A stretch of DNA of 62,215 nt from CAZECR01 sp964510495 (GCA_964510495.1 CAZECR010000004.1:1-62215); one strand, 5' to 3'; counted from the first letter of the stretch, positions 25,837 to 35,599 are shown. A program made the numbers and translations. Notes: generated from the sequence alone by a model not told the origin.

Positions 25837-27615
25837 TTATGGCGTTGAGTGTTTAATATCTTCAATAATCATCTGGAGTTCTCGTGTACCATTCCATTCA
25901 TTAACACCAATGGTAAAGACCATATCGATTTTATCACCAGGTTTCAGATTTTCTTTCCAATTTTCGGGGTGTCGCCCGGGGTCGCCGAGTCCAAAGCCAA
26001 TTGTTTTTTTAGCTACCTGTGAGTTATGCTTAAGGGTAACACGTAAGTGCTTACCGTCTTGCCCTAAGGCGTCAACAGCGGCCACGGTGAGGCCGTAGGC
26101 AGCGTATTTAGGCTCTTCGTTGGCTTGGCCAAACGGTTGAAATTGCTGCAAGAGGTCGTAAAGATTCCAATTAATTTCAGCAAGATCAACTTCCGCATCG
26201 ACAATGATTTGAGGGGAAAGCTCAATACCTTTGAGGAGGTCGGTGACTTTACCGAGTAACGTAGTTTTGAAATCTGCTAAGACATCTTTGTTTTTTAGCG
26301 AGAAGCCGCAGGCCTGCGGGTGTCCGCCAAATTTATAAAAAAATTCAGGCATGGTTTTGAGCGCTTCGATCAGGTTGAGTTCCTTAACGCTTCGGCCAGA
26401 CCCGGTAATTTGATCGTGGTTAAGTCCCATAGCCAAGATGGGGCGGTAGTATTCGTCTTTAATGCGACTCGCAATTAAACCTAAGATGCCGGTTGGCCAA
26501 CCTTCACCAAGGACAAAAAGGATAGGGTTATTTTCCTGCTGTGTTTCCTTGATTTGAGCGCGCGCTTCAGCAACAAGTTGCTCTGTCATTTTTTGGCGAT
26601 CAGCATTGTTTGCGCTGAGCTGGAAAGCCAAGTCCTCGGCCTCCTTTTCGCTTTCTGCCATGAGAAGCATGAAGGCAACATTGGCATGATCCATGCGTCC
26701 TGCAGCATTGATGCGTGGAGCGATTTGAAAACCAATAGTGTGGGTGTCGTATGCGCCACGTTTTGGTTTACCATTTTCGTCACACGCTCCGGAACTAATA
26801 AGCAGTTTCTGCAGGCCAATATTACGAGTTTTATTAAGCACCGTAAGTCCGTAGCGGACCAGGGCGCGTGATTCGCCTACCAGTGGGACCATGTCGCCAA
26901 CAGTTGAAATGGACACCATATCAAGGAGCCATTTTTCAAATCCTTCATGCGTTTCGCCGCCTGGCAAAAATTCATGAGTCTCATGATGCCGCTTCAGAAG
27001 GGCTTGTGCTAATTTAAAGGCGACACCGCCGCCCGCCAGTGTTTTGTCCGGGTAGCGCTCACCAGGAACGAGAGGGTGAATAATTGCGTCGGCAGGAGGA
27101 AATACTGCTGGCATGGCGTGATGATCGGTAATAATCGTTTGCAGGCCAAGGGCTTTTGCTTCGGTGATTTCAACAGTATTACTGATGCCGCAATCACAAG
27201 TAATAATCAGCTCGGTACCGGTATCTTTAAGGAGTTTAACCGTACGGCTATTGAGCCCGTACCCATCGGTCTCGCGATGAGGAAGAAAAATACCCGTGTC
27301 TTGTGCTCCTAATTTTTTTAAAGTAGAAATAAGGACAACTGCAGCGCATACACCGTCCGCATCGTAGTCGCCGTGCACGGTAATTTTTTTATTATTCTTA
27401 ATGCAATCAAAAATAAGCGCCACGGCTTTTTCCATGTCGTTGAAAAGAAAGGGGTCATGAATATCTCCCACGTAATCAGGGTTGAGAAATTCATCGATTT
27501 TTTCCTGCGTGCGTAAATTACGATTCCAGAGCAATCGGGTAATAATTGCTGGAAGTTCAGGGTGCTCGGCAATAAATTCAGGCGGTGGTGGGGGAAGGGT
27601 AATCCATTTTTTCAT
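25837..27615 (-). CDS. recJ: Single-stranded-DNA-specific exonuclease RecJ
   Basis: A 592-residue 5'-3' exonuclease of recombination and mismatch repair. The DHH phosphoesterase core has HGDYDADGVCAA, CDCGISN and TDHHAMP, the metal-binding motifs. The DHHA1 domain carries GRMDHANVAF, GEGWPTGILGLIASR and FGGHPQACGF. The C-terminal OB-type domain ends the protein. The length is normal. It is the last gene of a minus-strand run beginning at 32850. Confidence 0.95.
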   Translation of the reverse strand: MKKWITLPPPPPEFIAEHPELPAIITRLLWNRNLRTQEKIDEFLNPDYVGDIHDPFLFNDMEKAVALIFDCIKNNKKITVHGDYDADGVCAAVVLISTLKKLGAQDTGIFLPHRETDGYGLNSRTVKLLKDTGTELIITCDCGISNTVEITEAKALGLQTIITDHHAMPAVFPPADAIIHPLVPGERYPDKTLAGGGVAFKLAQALLKRHHETHEFLPGGETHEGFEKWLLDMVSISTVGDMVPLVGESRALVRYGLTVLNKTRNIGLQKLLISSGACDENGKPKRGAYDTHTIGFQIAPRINAAGRMDHANVAFMLLMAESEKEAEDLAFQLSANNADRQKMTEQLVAEARAQIKETQQENNPILFVLGEGWPTGILGLIASRIKDEYYRPILAMGLNHDQITGSGRSVKELNLIEALKTMPEFFYKFGGHPQACGFSLKNKDVLADFKTTLLGKVTDLLKGIELSPQIIVDAEVDLAEINWNLYDLLQQFQPFGQANEEPKYAAYGLTVAAVDALGQDGKHLRVTLKHNSQVAKKTIGFGLGDPGRHPENWKENLKPGDKIDMVFTIGVNEWNGTRELQMIIEDIKHSTP

Positions 27616-27624
27616 AGAGTAGTA

Positions 27625-28029
27625 TCAGGCTTGACGATTCAAGACAGTATCGAGATTGAGTCTTTTAAAGTCCCAATACGAATCGGCCAAGAGGAGGGTA
27701 AAAATAACAAATAATAGATTAATTGACCAGAATTTACCGGCTGGAAGCGGTGTATCATAGCTGGCGAACAGAATGCAGCCGAGTGCGATCCAGTAGACGA
27801 GCGATTTCGGAGTAACTTGTCTGCGATCTGCCGCGCGAATGTTGCGACGAATGTGAAGGAGGTGTACGACGTAGAAAATGATAAGTGGTGCGCCCATAAA
27901 CCATTCGTATTTTGTAGCTTCAATATTGAAATAGTTCAAAGCATACAAAGTTGCCCAGAGCAGCGAACCAAGCGCGAAGAAAAGAAAAATAACATCAAGT
28001 TGGTAATGGCGCAGCAGGCGCATAGACAC
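27625..28029 (-). CDS. Four-helix membrane protein of unknown function
   Basis: 134 residues, not recognised. Four hydrophobic segments (about 12-33, 43-58, 77-91 and 99-117) are separated by short charged loops, including RRNIRAADRRQ. No catalytic motif is visible. It lies 9 nt before recJ and 18 nt after the 31-codon gene at 28048, so it is co-transcribed with them. Confidence 0.7.
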   Translation of the reverse strand: MSMRLLRHYQLDVIFLFFALGSLLWATLYALNYFNIEATKYEWFMGAPLIIFYVVHLLHIRRNIRAADRRQVTPKSLVYWIALGCILFASYDTPLPAGKFWSINLLFVIFTLLLADSYWDFKRLNLDTVLNRQA

Positions 28030-28047
28030 AAAAGGCAGTGCGCCTGT

Positions 28048-28143
28048 TTATTGGAATAAGGGGAGGACGGTAAGTAGAAGCATGGAAAGGATGGCGACTA
28101 CGGCGAGCACCGCCCCAAGACGTTTAGAAGTTTTTTCTTTCAT
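28048..28143 (-). CDS. 31-residue single-pass membrane miniprotein
   Basis: A short frame of 31 codons: a basic start (MKEKTSKRLG) followed by one hydrophobic helix (about 10-28) and the end LFQ. Its ATG (28143-28141) overlaps the TGA of the preceding 2H-phosphoesterase gene (28142-28140) in an ATGA junction, and it ends 18 nt before the next gene. This arrangement and the clean membrane-protein pattern argue that it is translated. Function unknown; it could be a small regulator of a membrane complex. Confidence 0.6.
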   Translation of the reverse strand: MKEKTSKRLGAVLAVVAILSMLLLTVLPLFQ

Positions 28144-28730
28144 AAGGAATTATTAATAAGTTTGGTTGACCACAGTATTGTGCGGCAGGTATTAAAATTT
28201 CCGAGGTGACACAAAGCGAGTGTGGCAGCAGTTGAGCGTGGGGGAATAATGGTTGCCGTGTCTGGTGCGTGACCAATAGTAATGTGGGGGTAAAATGCTT
28301 CAAAACTATAGCGAGTAGGAAATTCTTCAACCCAGGTAAATATGCCCGGGTCCAGCGTTGTGCTTGGTTCTTCGGCGAACATCTCGGGAGAAGTCTTGTG
28401 GGTAAGTAAAGGGTCAATTGTTTTTACAATAGTCTCGTGTAATTTTTGAAGCTCGTTTGAATTGATAAAATTAAGCGAATAGTCACTCAATTCCTTAAAC
28501 TCAAGCGGAATCGCGTAGATGCTATCGGCAATTTTTTCGAGCTCAACGATAATTTTGTTCTTGTGCTCGTCGGCCATGACGCCCATGAGTAGCGAAAGAT
28601 GGGGGAGTCGATCATGCAGATTGAGCTGCGCCGACGCATGTCCTGTTGCAAATGCTCTTGCGTTCAGTTGCAGCGAAAGACTGAGGAGGGGTTCATCGGG
28701 AATGAGTACAATGTCAATCGCCTTAGACAT
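28140..28730 (-). CDS. 2H phosphoesterase (2'-5' RNA ligase family)
   Basis: 196 residues. Two copies of the diagnostic HxS/T motif are present: H44-L-S46 (PHLSLLMG) and H149-I-T151 (PHITIGHA), spaced as in the 2H superfamily. These enzymes hydrolyse or form 2'-5' or cyclic phosphodiester bonds in RNA or nucleotides; the substrate here is unknown. It lies 2 nt after lepA and is coupled to the miniprotein gene through ATGA. Confidence 0.85.
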   Translation of the reverse strand: MSKAIDIVLIPDEPLLSLSLQLNARAFATGHASAQLNLHDRLPHLSLLMGVMADEHKNKIIVELEKIADSIYAIPLEFKELSDYSLNFINSNELQKLHETIVKTIDPLLTHKTSPEMFAEEPSTTLDPGIFTWVEEFPTRYSFEAFYPHITIGHAPDTATIIPPRSTAATLALCHLGNFNTCRTILWSTKLINNSL

Positions 28731-28732
28731 AG

Positions 28733-30547
28733 TTAGCGCTTTAAAACTGCGAGATAGGCTTCGGTTGGAATTTCCACTTTACCATGAGAGAGCATGCGTT
28801 TTTTACCTTTCTTTTGTTTTTGCAAGAGCTTCATTTTACGGGTGTAGTCTCCGCCGCTCATTTTGGCGAGTACATCTTTGCGGAGTGCTGATAAACGTTC
28901 GGAAGCAATGACTTTACCGCCAATGGCTGCTTGAATTTTGAGTTCAAATTGTTGGCGAGGGAGTGAGTCTTTGAGTGACTCAGTAATTTTTTTACCGACG
29001 GCATAGGCTTGATCACGCCAGACGAGGGTCGATAGGGCTTCAACCTGGTCGTCACCAACCAAAATGTCAAGTTTAACCACCTCGGTCGGCTCGTAGTTTT
29101 TGAATTCGTAATTCATCGACGCGTACCCGGAGGTAACTGTTTTTAGTTTATCATAAAAATCCGTAATGAGCGACGCGAGTGGAATGCGATAATGAATGAG
29201 GGCACGCTGGTCGCTACCACTGCTCAGGTAGTCGGTAGTGAGGTAGACACCTTTACGTTCGGCAATGAGACCCATGACACCGCCGACGTAGTCTTTAGGA
29301 GTAATGATGTCGAGTGTCATAATGGGCTCTTCGACATGTTCGATTGATTGGCTATCGGGCATTTCTTGGGGGCTCCGAATAAAATAGCTTTCACCATTCG
29401 TTTTGGTAATATGATACGCTACGCTCGGAACGGTAATAACAATTTCAAGGTCATATTCACGCTTGAGTCGTTCCTGAAAAATATCGAGATGCAGCATGCC
29501 GAGGAAACCACAGCGAAAACCAAAGCCGAGAGCCTGCGAGTGCTCAGGTTCGTATACGAGTGACGAATCGCTTAGTTTCAGGCGGTCAATCGCATCGCGC
29601 AATTCTTGGTAACCGTCACCTTCGCGTGGGAAAATACCGGCGAAAACCATTGGTTTCACTTCCTTATAGCCTGGTAGCGGTTCTTTGGCTGCGCCACTTG
29701 TTTTATCGCTTGCAAGCAGCGTTATGGTGTCGCCTACACGGCAGTCGCGCACGTCTTTAAGGCCCGTAACAATGTACCCAATCTGGCTATTAGTGAGCTC
29801 GTCTGACGGTGTAAATTTAGGCGAATAATGACCCAGCTCTAACACTTCAGCTGGAGAGCGGGTGGTCATGAGAAAGATTTTTTGTCCTTTTTTAAAACTG
29901 CCATCCACGATACGCACCGAAGCCACAACACCTTTATATTCGTTAAATGACGAATCAAAAATAAGCGCGCGCGCAGGGCTGGCGGAATGATCCGGGGGAG
30001 CCGGAACACGCTCCACAATAGCCTTTAAAATATCGGGGACGCCCTGGCCGGTTTTGCCCGAGGCCAGAATAATTTCGCTTGGGTCGCAGCCAATAAGATG
30101 TACGATTTCAGCAGTTGTTTTTTCGACATTCGCGATGGGCATGTCGATTTTGTTGATAACGGGAATGATTTTAAGATTTTGCTCCAGCGCTAAGTATAAA
30201 TTACCAATAGTCTGCGCCTGCACACCCTGCGTCGCATCGACAAGAAGAATTGCCCCTTCTACGGCAGCGAGCGAGCGTGAAACTTCATAGGTGAAGTCAA
30301 CATGGCCTGGAGTATCAATAAGGTTGAGTTCGTATTTGGTCCCATCTTGTTCATAGCCCATTTTGACCGGAGTAAGCTTGATAGTAATGCCACGTTCCCG
30401 CTCAAGCTCCATCGAATCAAGCAGTTGGTTTTTCATGTCACGCTTCGAGACGGTTCCGGTCAATTCTAAAAAACGATCAGCTAGCGTAGATTTGCCGTGA
30501 TCGATGTGGGCGATAATACAGAAGTTTCTAATGTGACTTGTTTCCAT
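28733..30547 (-). CDS. lepA: Elongation factor 4 (LepA)
   Basis: A 604-residue ribosomal GTPase that back-translocates or helps assemble ribosomes. The P-loop is AHIDHGKS (13-20), followed by DTPGHVDF and NKIDMP. The EF-G-like domains and the LepA-specific C-terminal domain (GGDYTRKMKLL and KKGKKRM) are present, which separates it from EF-G. It lies 6 nt after murJ. Confidence 0.96.
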   Translation of the reverse strand: METSHIRNFCIIAHIDHGKSTLADRFLELTGTVSKRDMKNQLLDSMELERERGITIKLTPVKMGYEQDGTKYELNLIDTPGHVDFTYEVSRSLAAVEGAILLVDATQGVQAQTIGNLYLALEQNLKIIPVINKIDMPIANVEKTTAEIVHLIGCDPSEIILASGKTGQGVPDILKAIVERVPAPPDHSASPARALIFDSSFNEYKGVVASVRIVDGSFKKGQKIFLMTTRSPAEVLELGHYSPKFTPSDELTNSQIGYIVTGLKDVRDCRVGDTITLLASDKTSGAAKEPLPGYKEVKPMVFAGIFPREGDGYQELRDAIDRLKLSDSSLVYEPEHSQALGFGFRCGFLGMLHLDIFQERLKREYDLEIVITVPSVAYHITKTNGESYFIRSPQEMPDSQSIEHVEEPIMTLDIITPKDYVGGVMGLIAERKGVYLTTDYLSSGSDQRALIHYRIPLASLITDFYDKLKTVTSGYASMNYEFKNYEPTEVVKLDILVGDDQVEALSTLVWRDQAYAVGKKITESLKDSLPRQQFELKIQAAIGGKVIASERLSALRKDVLAKMSGGDYTRKMKLLQKQKKGKKRMLSHGKVEIPTEAYLAVLKR

Positions 30548-30553
30548 AGGGGT

Positions 30554-32164
30554 TTAAAGTTCAGCCATTCCTTCCTTAAGCGGGCGTAGTTTGAGCCAGC
30601 GTTTTTTGAGACTACCGGTCAAAAGCCGCATTTCATCTACTTGCAGTACATAGCAAATACCACAATATACAAGCAGGCCTACTGTACCAGAAGCGACGCC
30701 ATGAATCAATATCCCCCAGAAACGTGTCATATTGACAAGGTCGGCCAAGGGTGTTTTGAGGTACTGGATGACTAAAGCCATGGGAATACCCGCAAGCGCT
30801 AATTTAAAGATCAAATGAGTTATTTTTTCGCCTTCAAGAGGGATCATCTTGGCGCGTAAAAAACCAACGAGCAAAATAAGATTTAAGGTTGCGCCAATTG
30901 AAGTTGCTAAGGCAAGTCCTGATACGCCAAGCGGACGCATGAGTAAGAGCGCGCAAATAATACTTATAAGCTCGCTAATAACGCCAATTACAAACGGGGT
31001 GCGTGTATCGCTGAGGGCATAAAAGCCGCGCACTATAAGAGGAATCAAGCACTGCGCAAATAAGCCGAAAGCAAAAAAAGCCAGAGCATTAGCGGTTGTT
31101 ATTGTTGCTGTCCAGCTAAATTGGCCACTACCAAGAATGGTGCGAACAATTTGGGCGCGCAATAAAAGAATCACGATCGAAGCGGGAACGATTAAAAAAA
31201 GAATTTGCCGAGCCGTTAGAGAAATATTTTTACTAAATTCAGTTTGGTTATTCTCAGCTACAGCGGCGGAAAGGACCGGAAAAACAGCCAGCGCAAATGG
31301 AATGCCAATAAGACCGGTCGCTACACCCTGTAAATTATTCGCGTAATTATAGGCCGCCACACTGCCAATAGGGAGGAGTGATGCTAAAATAGTAACAATA
31401 ACGGTATTAAATTGGGTGATCGCAAGGCCGAGCGTGCGTGGCACCATGAGGCGGCCCACAAGCCGTGTGTTACTATCTCTAAGGTTAAATATCTTTTTCC
31501 AGCGATACCCCGCTTGCCACGCTCCGAGCGTTTGCATAAGGCAGTGCATGAAGGCTCCGAGAACAACGCCCCACGCCAGGCCGGAAATGCCGATCATTGG
31601 TACGAAGACTGTTGCCCCCAGGATGATCCCAAGGTTATAAAATACTGGAGCAAATGAGTAAAGTAAAAAATTTTTAAGTGACTGGAGTATTCCGCCCATG
31701 ACCATGGAAATGCCAAGGAAAACTGGGGATAAAAACAAGATGCGGGTAAAAGTGGTAACGAGCGCTTGGTTTTGATCATTAAAACCCGGCGCAATTAGTT
31801 TGGCTATCCAGGGCGAACAAATCATTCCTACGCTGGAGAGGCAAATTAGCGCCACGCCGATTATATTAAGAATGTTGCTTGCCAAACGCCATGCTGCTGG
31901 TTTGCCATTATCATGGTTAAACAATTTGGTGAATGTTGGTATAAAACCGGCCGTCAGTGCGCCAACAATGAGTAAATTATAAATAAGATCAGGAACTTTA
32001 AACGCTGCATAGTAAGCGTCGATAACCGGACCTCCACCATAGTAGTGTGCAAGTATATGATCGCGTCCAATACCAACGGCTCGGCTGAGGAGCGTTGCTA
32101 GCGAAATAATAACTGCCGCGCCGGTAATTGATTTAGAAGGGGTGGTTAAAAATTTAGGAAGCAC
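30554..32164 (-). CDS. murJ: Lipid II flippase MurJ
   Basis: A 536-residue MOP-superfamily protein with about 14 membrane helices that flips lipid II across the membrane. The N-terminal SKSITGAAVIISLATLLSR and RDHILAHYYG segments, and the central helices with conserved Arg and Asp (GSGQFSWTAT, RGFYALSDTRTPF), fit MurJ/MviN. With MurA and MurG encoded nearby it completes part of the peptidoglycan route. It lies 8 nt after the 32173 gene. Confidence 0.93.
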   Translation of the reverse strand: MLPKFLTTPSKSITGAAVIISLATLLSRAVGIGRDHILAHYYGGGPVIDAYYAAFKVPDLIYNLLIVGALTAGFIPTFTKLFNHDNGKPAAWRLASNILNIIGVALICLSSVGMICSPWIAKLIAPGFNDQNQALVTTFTRILFLSPVFLGISMVMGGILQSLKNFLLYSFAPVFYNLGIILGATVFVPMIGISGLAWGVVLGAFMHCLMQTLGAWQAGYRWKKIFNLRDSNTRLVGRLMVPRTLGLAITQFNTVIVTILASLLPIGSVAAYNYANNLQGVATGLIGIPFALAVFPVLSAAVAENNQTEFSKNISLTARQILFLIVPASIVILLLRAQIVRTILGSGQFSWTATITTANALAFFAFGLFAQCLIPLIVRGFYALSDTRTPFVIGVISELISIICALLLMRPLGVSGLALATSIGATLNLILLVGFLRAKMIPLEGEKITHLIFKLALAGIPMALVIQYLKTPLADLVNMTRFWGILIHGVASGTVGLLVYCGICYVLQVDEMRLLTGSLKKRWLKLRPLKEGMAEL

Positions 32165-32172
32165 AAAAAAAT

Positions 32173-32850
32173 TTAAGGAGTAGGTGTGGCGAATGTTGCT
32201 ATATTAACAGTCAAGAGGGCATAATCAGTTCCGGGCTTAACTGTTTCGTCTCCACGGGCTTCCAAGCTGCCAGTCGTGCCGTCGGGTCCGCTAAAGACAA
32301 TCTGAAGCGATGCTTTGCCCGTTGTTTCTTCATCAATTGAATATTTTTGGCGGAGGAGCTGGTTTTTATAATATGAGATTACAAAGCTAGGTTCTGCATC
32401 CATGTTTTGCCATTCGATCTGAATAGTATCACGCGCGTCACTCACTGGTGTGGTGAGTAATTGCCACATTTTTCCAGCTACTTTAGTGCCATTGTCTCCA
32501 GTTGCATCTTGTTTATCCATGGCCAAGAAAATAGGGGAAAGGATCAATTTTGGAAATAGAGCGGCAATTTCAACGCCACGGCTTTTGTATTTGCCGGAAA
32601 TGAAAGTGATTCGTTCAATCGCATCTTTGTCGTACACGGGGATGGCCGTCGGAAAATTAGCTGGAACAGCGGTAAGTTTTTCTGGTCCCTTGCCAGCGGC
32701 TAGACGCAGTGCAATGATACTACCGACGAGAAAGAGTATGATCGATAAACAACCAAACAAGCAGCCCTTTTTAAAGCCGCCACCACGTTTGGTAAGTTCG
32801 CCAATTGGCGGGTCAACAATTTCGACGTTTTGAATTAGATCATCCCGCAT
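32173..32850 (-). CDS. Membrane-anchored protein of unknown function
   Basis: 225 residues, family not recognised. After a cytoplasmic segment with GGGFKKGC there is one membrane helix (about 32-51). A mostly beta extracellular part follows, with FPTAIPVYDKDAIERITFI and SFVISYYKNQLLRQKY; this last pattern resembles the small beta-sheet domains of periplasmic or exported lipoproteins. The start MRDDLIQ at 32850 is chosen because the -10 element lies at 32867-32862, directly upstream. It heads the long minus-strand operon with murJ, lepA and recJ. Confidence 0.72.
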   Translation of the reverse strand: MRDDLIQNVEIVDPPIGELTKRGGGFKKGCLFGCLSIILFLVGSIIALRLAAGKGPEKLTAVPANFPTAIPVYDKDAIERITFISGKYKSRGVEIAALFPKLILSPIFLAMDKQDATGDNGTKVAGKMWQLLTTPVSDARDTIQIEWQNMDAEPSFVISYYKNQLLRQKYSIDEETTGKASLQIVFSGPDGTTGSLEARGDETVKPGTDYALLTVNIATFATPTP

Positions 32851-32861
32851 AGATACTAGAG

Positions 32862-32890
32862 AGTATACCAAAGTTTTTTTTTATTGCCAA
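32862..32890 (-). promoter_or_regulatory. Promoter of the murJ-lepA-recJ operon
   Basis: On the minus strand: TTGGCA (32890-32885), 17-bp spacer containing a run of nine A, TATACT (32867-32862). The leader would be only about 5 nt. Its -35 overlaps the -35 of the opposing promoter. Confidence 0.65.
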
Positions 32891-32912
32891 TTATGCTATT
32901 CTAGTCGATACT
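32884..32912 (+). promoter_or_regulatory. Promoter of the 32943 gene
   Basis: TTGCCA (32884-32889), 17 bp, GATACT (32907-32912). An alternative extended -10 is TGCTATTCT (32894-32902). The -35 shares five bases with that of the divergent operon. Confidence 0.45.
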
Positions 32913-32942
32913 TGCTTATAGAAGGTGTTTTTTTGTAGTCAT

Positions 32943-34202
32943 ATGGTAGAAAAATATCGTGGTCCCGAATTTGATATTCAGCCAGAAGGTTCTGTTCCAA
33001 GCAAAATTACTGCTCCGGATATTTCTGATCGTGTAATTCTTGCGAAAAATCTTCATAGAGTAAGAAAAGAAGTTTCCGAGGAGTTCAGTTTGGCAGAATC
33101 TGCAGAAGAACAAGAGGATTTTCTAGAAAAAAAGACTCTTGTTTGCGCCGGTTTGAGCCACCTTCTAGACCGATTTGATAGGGCAGATGTACATAAGCAA
33201 CTAGCTAAAGAGAGCGCCTCTTTTAAGCTTCAAAAAGGTCGCCAAGCACGGATCGGAGTCATAGAAAAACCCAGACTACTCGCTTGTTATGAGGATTTAG
33301 ACAACCTGTTACACATATTTTCGCCTATCCGTTTTTCAAAAAACAAACAAATCTTAGAATTTATGGATAGGGTAATTGAAAGCCTGCCCCTTCTTACTCA
33401 GGAAGTTGATGAGCTACTTACCCGTGGAAGAACGTTGACCGATCCTACTATGATAAGTGGAATCATTGACCACCCGTCCACAGGTCTTGCCGCTCCATCC
33501 TTGGCTACAGAAGGAATGTCAAAAGTTGAAACAACTCTTGATATGGGACAAGTAAAATTTGAAGAAAATATGCCCACAATTGAGTTTCCAGTTCCAGGTG
33601 CAGAGGTTACCGCGCCAATTTCTTCAGTTCATCAGGTAAAGTCTTCGCCAAAAAATAGCTGGAAAAGTTCTTCCGTGCGAGCCCTGGCATTGGCCGCTAG
33701 TTTTTTGATGACTCCCGCTGATACACGGCCTGTCACTCGTTACGAACCCGCCCCTCGGCAAACGCATGCTGCTCAAAAAGATCCTCAGCGTCTTAGGTTA
33801 CCCGACGAGCAAGACAAACAGGCTGTCGAGGTTACACCAGCATACGAAAAATTTCGAGAACTTGGAGCTGACATGGAGGCAAATAGCCTTCGTCTGAAAG
33901 CGCCGCGTCTGGAGCGTTCACTGTACTGGGTTTTTTTGGAAGCGGGGAAAGATCAGAATATTACACATCGGACTTGGAAAAATATTGCTGAGGTGGAAGA
34001 ACAGTCTCGCTGGGCAGCAAAATGGGCGGCGCAGTTGTTAGAAAACGGTAGAGTTAATAAAAAATTTATTAAATACAGTACTATTAATGTTGACTTGGTC
34101 CGCGATATTAGTAGCTATGAGAAAGATGTCCTAACCATTCAGGATACTGCCGCTTTTTACGAGCGTTTAGTAAAACCTTTACTTGATTTTAAACGTGATT
34201 AA
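32943..34202 (+). CDS. Protein of unknown function
   Basis: 419 residues, not recognised. It is helix-rich in the first 170 residues, then a Pro/Thr/Ser-rich linker. A short hydrophobic segment near 245-258 (ALALAASFLM), which may be a weak membrane helix, is followed by an acidic/basic linker and a second helical block (about 310-419). No catalytic motif is apparent. The ATG at 32943 is preferred to the GTG at 32925. It lies 9 nt before the beta-CASP nuclease and may be transcribed with it. Confidence 0.6.
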   Translation: MVEKYRGPEFDIQPEGSVPSKITAPDISDRVILAKNLHRVRKEVSEEFSLAESAEEQEDFLEKKTLVCAGLSHLLDRFDRADVHKQLAKESASFKLQKGRQARIGVIEKPRLLACYEDLDNLLHIFSPIRFSKNKQILEFMDRVIESLPLLTQEVDELLTRGRTLTDPTMISGIIDHPSTGLAAPSLATEGMSKVETTLDMGQVKFEENMPTIEFPVPGAEVTAPISSVHQVKSSPKNSWKSSSVRALALAASFLMTPADTRPVTRYEPAPRQTHAAQKDPQRLRLPDEQDKQAVEVTPAYEKFRELGADMEANSLRLKAPRLERSLYWVFLEAGKDQNITHRTWKNIAEVEEQSRWAAKWAAQLLENGRVNKKFIKYSTINVDLVRDISSYEKDVLTIQDTAAFYERLVKPLLDFKRD

Positions 34203-34211
34203 TACACCCTT

Positions 34212-35582
34212 ATGCAAATTACTTTCATGGGAGCAGCTGGTGAAGTTACCGGGTCGTGCAGTCTGGTTGAAGCGGTCGGACAAAAAATATTGATCGATTG
34301 CGGCATGTTTCAAGGTGGGGATTATAATGAAGCGAAAAATCATGATCCACTACCATTTGACCCCAAAGAACTTTCAGCAGTACTAATTACACATGCGCAT
34401 CTCGACCATATTGGGCGTTTACCGCTTCTGACCAAGGGCGGCTTTTCGCACCACATTTATGCGACCGCTCCAACGTGTGAATTGATCGAACTTATTTTAA
34501 GGGATGCCTATCAGGTAATGGAATATAATTTTCGTAAACTTGGTACGCCACTTTTGTATAACGAAACGGATATCGCTGGGGTAATGGAACGGGTTAAGCC
34601 TATTGAGTATCATAAACCGCTTCACCTCACTAAAATTGGTTCGACCGAAGAAATCGTCGCTACCTGGTTTGATTCTGGGCACATTTTTGGAGCTGGCTTT
34701 ATTCAGCTCGAAACTGAGGGTAAAAAAGTGGTTTTCACGGGTGATGTTGGGAATGCTAACATGCCGATACTGCGCGAAACAGAATCGTTGCCTGAAAATT
34801 TGGATTTGCTCGTGTGTGAATCAACCTACGGGAACAGGTCGCATGAAATGCCGGCTGTGCGTCAAAAAATAATTGAAACAATGGTTGCTGAAGCCGTTGC
34901 TCGCGGCGGCGTACTCATGATTCCATCGTTTTCACTTGAACGCACGCAGGAGTTAATTTACGATCTTAATGATCTTGTTGATCGCCAACATGATTTGCCG
35001 CGCGTGCCGATTTTTTTAGATAGTCCCTTGGCAATCGGAGCCTTACGCGTGTATCGCAGATATCCTGAATTTTATGATGAAAAGGCCAAAGCCCTATACC
35101 AAGCAGGGGATGATTTGTTTCAATTTCCGGGGCTCACCATGTGCGAGACGCGTGAAGAATCGAAAAAAATTAACAATACGCCCGGCCCTAAAATTATTAT
35201 CGCCGGCGCCGGCATGATGAATGGTGGACGCATCGTGCACCATGCGCTCAGGTATTTATCTGATGAACGCAACACACTCTTGATTATCGGCTACCAGGCC
35301 GAAGGCACGCTGGGGCGTCAAATTTTGGACGGTGAATCTCCTGTTAAGGTTATGAAAGAATTGGTGGCTGTTAAGTGTCATGTTAAAGCTATTGGCGCTT
35401 TGTCTGCGCATGCTGATCAAAATAAACTTACCAAATGGATTGCTGATTTGAAGCATAAACCCAAACAGATTATGCTCAATCATGGCGAGGCGCATACCTC
35501 AGCATCACTCGCTGAAAAATTACGCTCAGAAGTGGGGGTAGAAGTTGCTGTTGCAAGTCCGTTGTTAAAAATAACGGTTTAA
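34212..35582 (+). CDS. Beta-CASP metallo-beta-lactamase ribonuclease
   Basis: A 456-residue MBL-fold nuclease of the CPSF73/RNase J-like class that processes RNA in the cytoplasm. Zinc-binding HAHLDH (motif 2) is near residue 61, DSGHIFGAG and FTGDVG follow, and the beta-CASP block has CESTYGNRSH and DSPLA. The C-terminal RMMBL segment has GALSAHADQ and LNHGE. All metal-ligand motifs are intact. Its length is close to that of bacterial YSH1-type proteins rather than the longer RNase J. Confidence 0.92.
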   Translation: MQITFMGAAGEVTGSCSLVEAVGQKILIDCGMFQGGDYNEAKNHDPLPFDPKELSAVLITHAHLDHIGRLPLLTKGGFSHHIYATAPTCELIELILRDAYQVMEYNFRKLGTPLLYNETDIAGVMERVKPIEYHKPLHLTKIGSTEEIVATWFDSGHIFGAGFIQLETEGKKVVFTGDVGNANMPILRETESLPENLDLLVCESTYGNRSHEMPAVRQKIIETMVAEAVARGGVLMIPSFSLERTQELIYDLNDLVDRQHDLPRVPIFLDSPLAIGALRVYRRYPEFYDEKAKALYQAGDDLFQFPGLTMCETREESKKINNTPGPKIIIAGAGMMNGGRIVHHALRYLSDERNTLLIIGYQAEGTLGRQILDGESPVKVMKELVAVKCHVKAIGALSAHADQNKLTKWIADLKHKPKQIMLNHGEAHTSASLAEKLRSEVGVEVAVASPLLKITV

Positions 35583-35599
35583 AAATACTTATCCACACG

